From positions 1 to 14,105 of the forward strand of contig CAIVTL010000406.1 of assembly GCA_903908785.1 (NCBI GenBank): a DNA stretch of 14,105 nt. Reading direction: 5' to 3'. The position numbers and the translations under genes are program-made. Below, piece by piece: positions 1 through 6,362 of the stretch (the stretch's first letter is position 1; every line of letters begins with the position of its first letter). The notes under the pieces were generated by a model. It ran no database searches and had not been told where the DNA came from. It was given only the letters and a program-made list of their open reading frames with translations. Origin of the DNA: Caldifarciminota bacterium. Lineage in GTDB: Bacteria > Hydrothermota > Tepidihabitantia > Tepidihabitantales > Tepidihabitantaceae.

Positions 1-2
1 AC

Positions 3-110
3 TTATTCGAAGATAACGGTTCCACTTTTGCCGCCACTCTTCTTTGTTAAGCGGATGTTCTCTATCCTGATGCCACGTTCTATAGCCTTACACATATCAT
101 AGATTGTCGC
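3..110 (-). pseudogene. moaC: 3' fragment of cyclic pyranopterin monophosphate synthase (MoaC)
   Basis: The minus strand encodes the last ~35 residues of MoaC, ending with a TAA at 5-3. MoaC makes cyclic pyranopterin monophosphate in molybdenum-cofactor synthesis. The tail contains TIYDMCKA, a short IR-x-ENIRL segment and KSGGKSG, the signature end of this family (normally about 160 residues). Upstream of about 110 the frame turns into antisense of the neighbouring saccharopine dehydrogenase gene, so roughly 125 N-terminal residues are missing. Codons such as TGT, AAA, ATA and GCT are more AT-rich than in the rest of the window, suggesting a foreign or misjoined piece. Identity is seen from the motif; the cause of truncation is inferred. 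Confidence 0.72.
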
Positions 111-1359
111 GACGCGGACCGTCAGTAAGGCGCAGGAACTGGTTGCCGCGCACCCGCGCGGCAAGGCGATTCCGCTGCTCGTAGACGACGAGGCGGCGCT
201 GGGCCGGCTGGTGAGCGAAAGCGACCTGGCGGTGAGCCTGTTGCCGTACACCTATCACGTGAAAGTGGCGAACCACTGCCTGAAGCATAGGAAGCCGCTT
301 GTGACTACGTCCTACGTGAGCGACGCGATGCGCGCGCTGGACGGCCAGGCCAAGGCGGCGGGGCTCATCTTCCTGAACGAAATCGGGCTGGACCCGGGCA
401 TCGACCATATGTCGGCGATGAAGATAATCCACGACGTGCAGAAGGCGGGCGGCAAGGTGGCGAGCTTCATGTCCTACTGCGGCGGGCTGCCCGCGCCCGA
501 GGCGAATGACAACCCGCTGGGGTATAAGTTCTCGTGGAGCCCGAAGGGCGTGGTGATGGCGGGCAGGAACGACGCGCGCTATCTCAAGGACGGCAAAGAA
601 GTCTTCGTGCCGGGCGCTGACTTGTTCGGCCATCGCTGGCCGCTCAAGGTGCAGGACGGCTTCGAATTCGAGGCGTACCCAAACCGCAACTCGCTGCCTT
701 ACATTGAGACGTACGGCCTGCAGGGCGTCCGAACCATGCTCCGTGGGACCCTGCGCAATTCCGGCTGGTGCGCAACGCTGAAGGCGATTGCCGATTTGGG
801 AGTGCTCAAGGACGACGCGGTCAGGACCGGCTTGGACAACTTGACCCCGGCAGTCTGGCTACGTGGGTATGCGCCGGGTTCCGGCACTCTGCGTGCCGAC
901 GTCGCGGCGCGGCTCGGTATGAAGGACGACGACCCAATCGCCGACCGGTTTGCGTGGCTCGGGCTGTTCGACGAGAAACCCATCGGCCTTCAACAGGGCT
1001 CGAACCTCGACATCCTCGCCAAGCAGATGCTCGACCGCATGACCTTCAAGCCGCGCGAGCGGGACATGGTCGTTTTGCATCACGAGTTCATCGCCGACTT
1101 CCCCGCAACCCGCAACTCGCAACCCGCAACTCACAACATCTTCTCGACCCTGATTGCGTTCGGCGAGCCGGGCGGCGATTCGGCGATGGCGCGCACCGTC
1201 AGCCTGCCGGCGGCGATTGGGGTGAGGATGATTCTCCACGGCGAACTGAAGCTGACCGGCGTGCAGATTCCCGTCGTGCCGGAAATCTACGAGCCGGTGC
1301 TGGCCGAACTGACGCGGCTGGGCATCGAGTGCAAGGAGCGGAAGGCTCCGGTTTCCTAA
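106..1359 (+). CDS. Saccharopine dehydrogenase/reductase family protein, N-terminus missing
   Basis: This resembles a saccharopine dehydrogenase-family oxidoreductase, an NAD(P)-dependent enzyme of lysine metabolism; the exact substrate cannot be told. Family blocks are SLLPYTYH, KPLVTTSYVS, the NEIGLDPGIDHMSAM segment, GGDSAMARTVSLPAA, and a C-terminal VPEIYEPVLAEL. Homology is already present at VATRTVSKAQELVA (codons from 106), but the frame is closed by a stop at 100-102 and the glycine-rich dinucleotide loop plus first strand (about 30 residues) are absent. The only standard in-frame start is GTG 211, inside the Rossmann domain, so the gene is probably not functional as it stands. A 7-base repeat array at 1103-1137 encodes a PATRNSQPATHN insert where relatives have a short loop. 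The gene ends with TAA, 21 bases before a terminator hairpin. Confidence 0.85.
   Translation, partial: VATRTVSKAQELVAAHPRGKAIPLLVDDEAALGRLVSESDLAVSLLPYTYHVKVANHCLKHRKPLVTTSYVSDAMRALDGQAKAAGLIFLNEIGLDPGIDHMSAMKIIHDVQKAGGKVASFMSYCGGLPAPEANDNPLGYKFSWSPKGVVMAGRNDARYLKDGKEVFVPGADLFGHRWPLKVQDGFEFEAYPNRNSLPYIETYGLQGVRTMLRGTLRNSGWCATLKAIADLGVLKDDAVRTGLDNLTPAVWLRGYAPGSGTLRADVAARLGMKDDDPIADRFAWLGLFDEKPIGLQQGSNLDILAKQMLDRMTFKPRERDMVVLHHEFIADFPATRNSQPATHNIFSTLIAFGEPGGDSAMARTVSLPAAIGVRMILHGELKLTGVQIPVVPEIYEPVLAELTRLGIECKERKAPVS
1103..1137 (+). repeat. Heptanucleotide array inside the dehydrogenase gene (5 units)
   Basis: Five back-to-back 7-base units: ccgcaac, ccgcaac, tcgcaac, ccgcaac, tcacaac. The array is translated as part of the protein. 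Because 7 is not a multiple of 3, each unit is read in a different frame, giving ATRNSQPATHN between a conserved ADFP and the STL segment. Confidence 0.85.
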
Positions 1360-1380
1360 GCCAATTGTCCTGACAGTCAC

Positions 1381-1404
1381 TGGGGCGGCCTTCGGGCCGC
1401 CCCA
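1381..1404 (+). terminator. UUCG-capped hairpin terminator
   Basis: A perfect 10-bp stem (tggggcggcc paired with ggccgcccca) is closed by a C(UUCG)G tetraloop, an exceptionally stable RNA loop. It lies 21 bases after the dehydrogenase stop. Only a short aaattt follows rather than a long T run, so termination efficiency is uncertain. Confidence 0.75.
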
Positions 1405-1417
1405 AATTTCTGCAATC

Positions 1418-1440
1418 AATCTGGGGACGCTGCCCCTATT
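1418..1440 (+). repeat. Left REP-like terminal inverted repeat
   Basis: A 23-base sequence with core ggggacgctgcccc; it pairs as an inverted copy with 2158-2180, with one mismatch. Confidence 0.8.
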
Positions 1441-1444
1441 TCCA

Positions 1445-1472
1445 TTGACTGAAAGTGCGGCGGCGATAGCAT
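1445..1472 (+). promoter_or_regulatory. Promoter of the RAYT transposase (TTGACT-16-TAGCAT)
   Basis: A TTGACT -35 at 1445-1450, a 16-base spacer and TAGCAT at 1467-1472. The start codon lies six bases after the -10 box and no Shine-Dalgarno sequence is present, so transcription would begin at or next to the ATG, giving a leaderless mRNA. Confidence 0.5.
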
Positions 1473-1478
1473 CATGTC

Positions 1479-2159
1479 ATGCCGAGAATGGCCCGCGCCG
1501 TCGTGCCCGGGATTCCGCATCACGTCACCCAGCGCGGGGACCGGCGCGAGCCCGTCTTCCTGACAAAGGCCGACTATCGCCGCTATCTCAACCTGCTCAA
1601 GGAGTACGCCGGCCCGCGTGGCCTGGGGATCGTCGCCTACTGCCTGATGCCCAACCATGTGCATCTCGTCGTCCTGCCGCAGGAGGAGGGTTCGCTTGCA
1701 TCCGTGCTAAAGCCGGTCCACACCCGGTACGCTCAGTACATGAACTGGGTGCACCAGATGACCGGGCGGCGCTGGCAGGGGCGCTTCTTCTCGTGCCCGA
1801 TGGACAGCGAGCACGCCGTGGCGGCCATCCGCTATGTTGAGACGAATCCGGTTCGGGCAGGACTGGCGGAGCGCGCGGAGGAGTACCGCTGGAGCAGTGC
1901 GGCGGCCCATGCGGGGATGAGGCGAGACGACGTTCTGTCCGCGGACGCGCACGAGTACGCGGACGTTGAGGACTGGCTGGCATGGCTGCGCGGGCAGGAG
2001 GACGACGCGACGGTTGCCATGCTCCGACGATATACCAAGACCGGACGTCCGCTCGGCGACGAAGCGTTCGTGGCATTCACGGAACAGCAGACCGGGCGCG
2101 CGTTCAAGCCGAAGCGGGCAGGCAGACGGCCAGGTACGAGGCAGAAGAGGAAGCAATAA
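1479..2159 (+). CDS. REP-associated tyrosine transposase (RAYT, IS200-like Y1 family)
   Basis: A 226-residue single-strand DNA transposase of the HUH/Y1 superfamily, which cuts and rejoins REP-type hairpin DNA. The start MPRMARAVVPGIPHHVTQRG is typical of the family. The metal-binding HUH motif is H60-V-H62 in MPNHVHLVV, and the expected catalytic tyrosine is Y119 in RYVETNPVRAGL, followed by EEYRWSSA. The C-terminal tail is basic. All key residues are present and the frame is intact. The start is ATG 1479, just after the promoter-like boxes at 1445-1472. Inverted REP-like repeats flank the gene on both sides. RAYTs are normally single-copy, domesticated-looking transposases; this one could be active or resident. 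Confidence 0.92.
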   Translation: MPRMARAVVPGIPHHVTQRGDRREPVFLTKADYRRYLNLLKEYAGPRGLGIVAYCLMPNHVHLVVLPQEEGSLASVLKPVHTRYAQYMNWVHQMTGRRWQGRFFSCPMDSEHAVAAIRYVETNPVRAGLAERAEEYRWSSAAAHAGMRRDDVLSADAHEYADVEDWLAWLRGQEDDATVAMLRRYTKTGRPLGDEAFVAFTEQQTGRAFKPKRAGRRPGTRQKRKQ

Positions 2160-2180
2160 TAGGGGGAGCGTCCCCAGATT
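2158..2180 (-). repeat. Right REP-like terminal inverted repeat
   Basis: Inverted copy of 1418-1440, 22 of 23 bases identical. It overlaps the transposase stop codon by two bases. Confidence 0.8.
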
Positions 2181-2219
2181 AAACGCCCGGTGACACGATA
2201 GGTGGGTTCTTGACTTCTG

Positions 2220-2741
2220 CTAGTGCCGCTCCGATTCGAGGGTGAACTCGCGCAGGCCGAACCAGAAGCCGGTCTGCTGGATGTTGTCTATCTCGGCCTG
2301 GAGCAGGGCGTAGTGGGCGGCTTCCATCTCGGCCAGCCGGGCGAACATCACCCGAGCGGGTTCAGCCGGCACTCTTCGGCTTTGTTCCTCATAGAAGGTT
2401 CGGGCTGAACGTTCGAGGTCGAGAGCGGTGTTGAGGGCAGAGAGTTGGTTCTGGCCTTCGGTGCCGCGGATGCGGAGGGACTTGTCTGAGAGCCGGGGAG
2501 CGAGCCGCTCAAGGATTGTCGCTTCGACCGCGGCCGGCTGCCACGTGCCCGACTGCGCAAGGCTCGCCTGCTGGGTTTCGAGCAGACGCATGTGCTCAAA
2601 TTCGTCGGTTGCCAGCCGGACGAACATCTGCTTGCCGGAACCGTCGCGGGTGCTCCAGGCGAACCTGAGGTAGTTGTACAGACTCTGCTTCTCGGCTTCA
2701 ATCGCGGTGGCCAGCGCGGCCAGGGTCTCTTGGTCGCTCAT
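2220..2741 (-). CDS. Ferritin-like (rubrerythrin-type) diiron protein, second gene of pair
   Basis: A 173-residue four-helix protein of the ferritin-like superfamily. The expected diiron ligands are all visible: E17 in the first helix (AIEAEKQSLYNY), ExxH at 47-50 (DEFEHMRLLE), E110 in the third helix (LDLERSARTFYEEQ) and ExxH at 140-143 (EMEAAHYALL). No rubredoxin-type CxxC iron centre follows, so it is not a classical rubrerythrin; the role is probably iron binding, peroxide detoxification or oxygen sensing in the cytoplasm. Its ATG overlaps the TGA of the upstream ferritin-like gene by four bases (ATGA), and no good Shine-Dalgarno site is seen, so translation is likely coupled. The two proteins are paralogue-like but clearly diverged. 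Confidence 0.85.
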   Translation of the reverse strand: MSDQETLAALATAIEAEKQSLYNYLRFAWSTRDGSGKQMFVRLATDEFEHMRLLETQQASLAQSGTWQPAAVEATILERLAPRLSDKSLRIRGTEGQNQLSALNTALDLERSARTFYEEQSRRVPAEPARVMFARLAEMEAAHYALLQAEIDNIQQTGFWFGLREFTLESERH

Positions 2742-3223
2742 TTCTGGCAGGTCTGCAGGAATCCGGTCAGCTTGCGTACGTGGGCCCTTTCCTCTTTGAT
2801 GAGGGCTTCGATTGCGGGTCGGTTCAGGGTCGGCACCATGTCCGCGGCTTCAAGATAGAACACCAGCGTCTCTTTCTCGAATGCCAGCGCCAGTTTGACC
2901 GCCTGGGAAGTGCTCTTCGCGTCTTTGGCCAGAGACAAGGCCTTGTCCGGGCCGAGGAAGTACCGCGAGTCGGTGATGGCTTTCAGGTAGAGCGCCACTT
3001 CCTCCCAGTTCGCCGGCAGCTCATCCGAGGCGACCTTGATGGTCTTGGCGATGTCCTCGAAGACGCGGATGTGTTTGTTCTCCTCGTCGGCGAGGTACGA
3101 GAAGAGGCCCTTCAGGTTGTCGTCCTTAGTTTGCGCTGCTACGGTCTCATAGAAGAGCTTGCCGCCCTTCTCGGTATCGACGGCCATTTCCATTAACTCG
3201 GTCGCGGAATAACTCGTCGGCAT
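2738..3223 (-). CDS. Ferritin-like (rubrerythrin-type) diiron protein, first gene of pair
   Basis: A 161-residue ferritin-like protein. Ligand candidates are E18 (DTEKGGKLFYE), ExxH at 48-51 (DEENKHIRVFE), E116 (ALAFEKETLVFYLEA) and ExxH at 145-148 (KEERAHVRKL), the full set for a two-iron site. There is no C-terminal rubredoxin domain; only one cysteine occurs, near the end. An upstream TTG would give a longer protein, but ATG 3223 has a GGAGG at 3232-3228 four bases away and the family begins here. The gene is transcribed from the promoter at 3344-3317, with a ~87-base leader carrying a perfect dyad. It is followed, with a 4-base overlap, by a second ferritin-like gene, suggesting the products work together, possibly as hetero-oligomers (inference). 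Confidence 0.87.
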   Translation of the reverse strand: MPTSYSATELMEMAVDTEKGGKLFYETVAAQTKDDNLKGLFSYLADEENKHIRVFEDIAKTIKVASDELPANWEEVALYLKAITDSRYFLGPDKALSLAKDAKSTSQAVKLALAFEKETLVFYLEAADMVPTLNRPAIEALIKEERAHVRKLTGFLQTCQK

Positions 3224-3271
3224 GTTTCCTCCGTTTGTGTCTCCACTCATCTGATGGCCCAGAGCCTCGGC

Positions 3272-3308
3272 GGATTCGGCGATTCCGCGGCCGGGTCGCG
3301 CCGAATCC
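3272..3308 (-). promoter_or_regulatory. Perfect 10-bp dyad in the ferritin operon leader
   Basis: The arms ggattcggcg (3272-3281) and cgccgaatcc (3299-3308) are perfect inverted repeats with a 17-base GC-rich spacer. The dyad begins right after the predicted transcription start (~3310), so it could be a repressor operator or a 5' mRNA stem-loop. Confidence 0.55.
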
Positions 3309-3316
3309 AACCTCAA

Positions 3317-3344
3317 ATCGTAGGATGCCGCGCCGGACTGTCAA
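3317..3344 (-). promoter_or_regulatory. Promoter of the ferritin-like operon (TTGACA-16-TACGAT)
   Basis: On the minus strand, a consensus TTGACA at 3344-3339, a 16-base spacer and TACGAT at 3322-3317. It lies about 95 bases upstream of ATG 3223 and is divergent from the promoter at 3439-3466. Confidence 0.7.
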
Positions 3345-3438
3345 GAAATAGCCTGCGTCTTCGATTCCGACATCAAACCACCGAGCTCCGCGCTGACGTT
3401 GTGGACCGGCAGGCGATAGACCCTCGTGACTTCGAACC

Positions 3439-3466
3439 TTGACGAGCCGCCAAAGAGTCTTATATT
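3439..3466 (+). promoter_or_regulatory. Promoter of the beta-barrel gene (TTGACG-16-TATATT)
   Basis: TTGACG at 3439-3444, a 16-base spacer and TATATT at 3461-3466. The predicted start at ~3473 gives a ~90-base leader before ATG 3564. The bases between this and the divergent ferritin promoter (3345-3438) show nothing further. Confidence 0.7.
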
Positions 3467-3563
3467 ATTGGTGGCTGCGAACCGCGAACGAGGCAGGCAG
3501 TAGCCCGCCGGCGCGTTTCGAGTCATTCTGCAGAATAGAGGAACCAGACAAGGAGAAAGCCCT

Positions 3564-4061
3564 ATGAGACAATCCGTGTCACTGCTGCTCGTGGCTGCTG
3601 TGTGCGTTATCATGTTCGGACTGCCGGCTACCGCGAACGCCGAAGACATGAACATCGCAAAACGCTGGGCGATCGGCTTGAGCGCAAGTCCCTTCAGCGG
3701 CTATGCGCCAACCGTCGAGTATTGGACTAGCGACAACCTCGGCCTTTCCGCCAACTTCAGTTGGTACTACTATTGGTCGACTATTGCGTTCCGCGGGACC
3801 TATCTGTTCAACAACAAGATCAACATCTTCTCGATGCCGGCCCGGCCCTATGCCGGAGCAGGTATCGGGTTCACTTCCTGGTACGGCGGGCACTCCGCCC
3901 CCGGGCTTGAGGTATTCGGCGGTCTGTTGCAGCCGTTCTCTCAGAACATATCTGTGCGGGCGGAACTCAATGCATCGTCCTACGGCCTGTTCTACAATGA
4001 TGAGCACAGTTGGTTCCCGCTCGGTATCGGTGTCGGTGTCTTCTACCACTTCGGTCACTAG
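3564..4061 (+). CDS. Small secreted outer-membrane beta-barrel protein
   Basis: 165 residues. A Sec signal peptide (MRQSVSLLLVAAVCVIMFGL, cleavage predicted after ATANA at residue 26) precedes an aromatic- and glycine-rich sequence with alternating-residue strands such as LSANFSWYYYW, RPYAGAGIGF, VRAELNASSYGLFY and LGIGVGVFYHF. This pattern fits an eight-stranded OmpA/OmpX-like barrel of unknown function. ATG 3564 follows AAGGAG (3550-3555) with eight bases of spacing, and a good promoter lies at 3439-3466. It appears to be monocistronic: a long hairpin follows at 4132-4166. I recognise the architecture, not a specific family. Confidence 0.82.
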   Translation: MRQSVSLLLVAAVCVIMFGLPATANAEDMNIAKRWAIGLSASPFSGYAPTVEYWTSDNLGLSANFSWYYYWSTIAFRGTYLFNNKINIFSMPARPYAGAGIGFTSWYGGHSAPGLEVFGGLLQPFSQNISVRAELNASSYGLFYNDEHSWFPLGIGVGVFYHFGH

Positions 4062-4131
4062 CTGCGAGGACAGCGCCGACTGACCTCGGCGTCAGGAACT
4101 GAAGTCGGACATCGCTGATACAAAATGCTCT

Positions 4132-4166
4132 CGGTCGTGCCGGTTCTAACCGAACGGGCACGACCG
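4132..4166 (+). terminator. Long hairpin after the beta-barrel gene, possible terminator
   Basis: The arms cggtcgtgcc (4132-4141) and ggcacgaccg (4157-4166) pair perfectly. Inside, after one G-G mismatch, gttc pairs with gaac around a 5-base loop. It starts 70 bases after the barrel stop. No T run follows directly, so it may be a Rho-type or processing hairpin rather than a classical terminator. Confidence 0.5.
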
Positions 4167-4281
4167 GCAAGACAGGACTCTGGTCTTTGTTCCCGACCGG
4201 GTGGAAGGTCGGCAGCGGGTTGCCGGGCGTTCGGCGGTGTCAAACAGGCTCAGCCGCAGGTGTCGGGCCAAACCCCATTCC

Positions 4282-4309
4282 TTGACTTGGCCGAGTCCCG
4301 TTCTATGCT
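4282..4309 (+). promoter_or_regulatory. Promoter of the GreA-fusion gene (TTGACT-16-TATGCT)
   Basis: TTGACT at 4282-4287, a 16-base spacer and TATGCT at 4304-4309. ATG 4320 lies ten bases past the -10 box with no Shine-Dalgarno site, so the mRNA would have a leader of at most a few bases. Confidence 0.55.
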
Positions 4310-4319
4310 ACTAGCGTAC

Positions 4320-6242
4320 ATGGAAGAACTCACTAGGAAATTCCGCACCCAGTTTTGGCAGAAACACTACGACGAGATGGAGGCGACCTGGCTTGAACTG
4401 CTTGAAGCCGGGGCGAACTACGAGCAATTGCTGGAGCTTGTAGAGCTGACCGACCGGCAGGTTCCCCGCGAGACGATGGCGCTGATGCTGTTACTGCTGG
4501 CCGGTTCCCTGCGAGAGCAGGGGAAATTCGCGGAAGAGTTCACGATTCTGCGGCGGCAGGCCGCCGTGGCGGCGGACGACGCAACGCTGGCCCGCGCCAT
4601 CGCCGTCTGTGTCCAGCGCGTGTACTCGAAAGTCCCTGACCTTGAGCAATTGCTGCATAAGTCCGGGCTGGGTTACGGGCAGTCGCTGAAGGAGTCGCTG
4701 CCCAAGCTGGACCGATACCTGACCTTCCTGCCTGGGACCCGAGTCCTCGACAGCGACCGGGGTCCGGGCCGAGTGAAGAAGCTGGACCTGCTGCTCGACA
4801 AGATTACTGTCGATTTCGACCGTGGGGCCGAGTTGGTCTGGGATCTTGGTGCTGCCCAGCGCATCCTGAAAGTCTGTCGGCCGGATGGCTATTTCGCGCT
4901 GCTGGACCGGGAGAGGAAGACGTTGCTCGATATGGCCGGTTCCCAGCCCGGGCGAGTCGTCGCGCTCCTGCTCCGGGACGCAGGCAAGGCCATGTCGGTT
5001 AAGGAGCTGCAGGATGGGCTCGCGCGGGTGGTGGGACGCGAATCCTGGGAGGGGTTCTGGAACCGGGCGCGCCGCGAACTGGCCAAGGATCCGCATGTCG
5101 TGTGCAGGACCGTGCCGTCTCGGAGCTACCAGTGGAGTGAAACCGCCGCGGCAACGACCGTAAGCAAGCCGGCCAAGGCAGCGAAGCGACTCCGCCAGGA
5201 GGTGGACCCTGAAGAGCTGTCCGAGATGGACGGCGCCGGCGTGCAGGGAGCTTACGCGAAACTCGCGACCTTCGCGGAGCGGAAACAATTCCTCGACGCC
5301 CTGCCCGACGCCCGGCCCGATGAGTGGCGCGAGTTTTACGAGGCCATCTTCCTTGTCGGCAAGGACACCCGCGCCCGGGCCGTGATTGAGAGGGAGCTGG
5401 CTGCCAAGTATCCCCGGCAATGGAAGGCCCTGCTCGAAAAAACCCTGACCGGCTACCGTCAGAACCCCGAGGCTTTCCTCTGGCTGGTTGAGCATTTCCG
5501 GCGGCTGGGCGTGGGCGAGCCGAAAGGCGTTGTCACGCGGATTCTGGACCTGCTCGAATCGGCCGGGCACAAGCCGCACTGGAGCAAGTTCCGCAGCGCC
5601 CTGATTGACGCCGACTACCGGTTGGTGCAGGCCGCGCTGGAACCGATGACAGAGGGAGAGGCCGGACGGCTGCTTGCCCGGGTTGGCCGGGCGCGGAGTC
5701 TCGATGGCTACATCGCCGATGAGATTGGCCAACTGGTGGTGACGAAGTATCCGGACCTCGATGAGGGCACCGGGGACAATGTGGTGTACACGACCGTACG
5801 CGGGCTGGACAAGGCGAAGAAGGAACTGTACCAGCTCACCGCAGTGGAGATACCCAAGACTGCCGACGAAATCGCCCGGGCACGTGCACACGGGGACCTG
5901 AGCGAGAACTATGAGTACAAGGCCGCGAAGGAAAAGCAGAGCAGGTTGATGATGAAGGTGAAGCGGCTGCGCGACGAGATTGCGCGGGCGCGGACCGTCG
6001 GCGCGTCGGACGTGGACACTTCAGAGGTCTCGGTCGGGTGCCGGGTGCGGCTGGACAACGGGGCCGGGAACGTGCTGGAGTACTCCATACTCGGCCCGTG
6101 GGATACGGACCCGGACCACGGTGTGATTTCCTACCTTTCGCCTTTTGCCCAGCTTCTCCTCGGTCGCAAGCCCGGCGACGGCATCGAGATGGACGGCCAG
6201 CCGTTCCGGATTACGGTAATCGAGTACGGCCTGCCGGACTGA
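4320..6242 (+). CDS. greA: GreA-type transcription elongation factor with a long N-terminal extension
   Basis: The last ~155 of 640 residues form a GreA module. A coiled coil contains the tip motif GDLSENYEYKAAKEKQ at ~525-540, keeping the acidic Asp526 and Glu529 that position Mg2+ in the RNA polymerase secondary channel for transcript cleavage. A C-terminal FKBP-like domain includes GCRVRLDNG and LLGRKPGD. The ~485 residues before it are mostly alpha-helical, with a stretch at ~213-272 (MSVKELQDGLARVVGRESWE) that may be a winged-helix-like or HEAT/TPR-like segment. Ordinary GreA is ~158 residues; very long N-terminal extensions are known for chlamydial GreA (~715 residues). An earlier ATG (4125) would add 65 residues of non-coding character upstream of the promoter, and ATG 4305 lies within its -10 box, so 4320 is preferred. 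Confidence 0.85.
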   Translation: MEELTRKFRTQFWQKHYDEMEATWLELLEAGANYEQLLELVELTDRQVPRETMALMLLLLAGSLREQGKFAEEFTILRRQAAVAADDATLARAIAVCVQRVYSKVPDLEQLLHKSGLGYGQSLKESLPKLDRYLTFLPGTRVLDSDRGPGRVKKLDLLLDKITVDFDRGAELVWDLGAAQRILKVCRPDGYFALLDRERKTLLDMAGSQPGRVVALLLRDAGKAMSVKELQDGLARVVGRESWEGFWNRARRELAKDPHVVCRTVPSRSYQWSETAAATTVSKPAKAAKRLRQEVDPEELSEMDGAGVQGAYAKLATFAERKQFLDALPDARPDEWREFYEAIFLVGKDTRARAVIERELAAKYPRQWKALLEKTLTGYRQNPEAFLWLVEHFRRLGVGEPKGVVTRILDLLESAGHKPHWSKFRSALIDADYRLVQAALEPMTEGEAGRLLARVGRARSLDGYIADEIGQLVVTKYPDLDEGTGDNVVYTTVRGLDKAKKELYQLTAVEIPKTADEIARARAHGDLSENYEYKAAKEKQSRLMMKVKRLRDEIARARTVGASDVDTSEVSVGCRVRLDNGAGNVLEYSILGPWDTDPDHGVISYLSPFAQLLLGRKPGDGIEMDGQPFRITVIEYGLPD

Positions 6243-6251
6243 CACCGAAGA

Positions 6252-6275
6252 GAGGTCGAGGTTGAGGTTGAGGTC
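6252..6275 (+). repeat. Hexanucleotide array (4 units)
   Basis: Four 6-base units, gaggtc, gaggtt, gaggtt, gaggtc, ten bases after the GreA-fusion stop. The rest of the 120-base gap to the next gene shows no clear promoter or terminator. Confidence 0.8.
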
Positions 6276-6362
6276 CAAAGATGACGACGTCGTGGGGTTC
6301 TTCCGCAGACTTGACCTGCATCGGATGCGTCATGCGAGCTTCGGACTGCGTCATTTCCCGCG

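Larger units (their letters stand above)
1418..2180 (+). mobile_element. REP-associated tyrosine transposase element with inverted-repeat ends
   Basis: The unit consists of a RAYT transposase gene flanked by a 23-base sequence at 1418-1440 and its near-perfect inverted copy at 2158-2180 (22 of 23 match, the difference at 2166). Each end has a gggg/cccc core able to fold into a small hairpin, like a REP sequence. The right end overlaps the last two bases of the transposase stop codon. This matches the known layout of RAYT genes sitting between inverted REP copies. Whether it still moves cannot be judged. Confidence 0.75.

Noticed and set aside
1103..1137. Possible CRISPR or CRISPR-like array
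   Set aside because: Seven-base units follow each other with no spacers; this is a simple tandem repeat.
4125..4319. A 65-residue upstream extension of the GreA-fusion frame
   Set aside because: It contains a hairpin and the promoter boxes and is of non-coding character.
4491..5891. A 466-residue open frame on the minus strand inside the GreA-fusion gene
   Set aside because: It is antisense of a gene with clear GreA motifs; long antisense frames are expected in GC-rich DNA, and it shows no recognisable domain.
6311..6340. A TTGACC box before tsaC as its promoter
   Set aside because: No acceptable -10 box lies 15-18 bases downstream.
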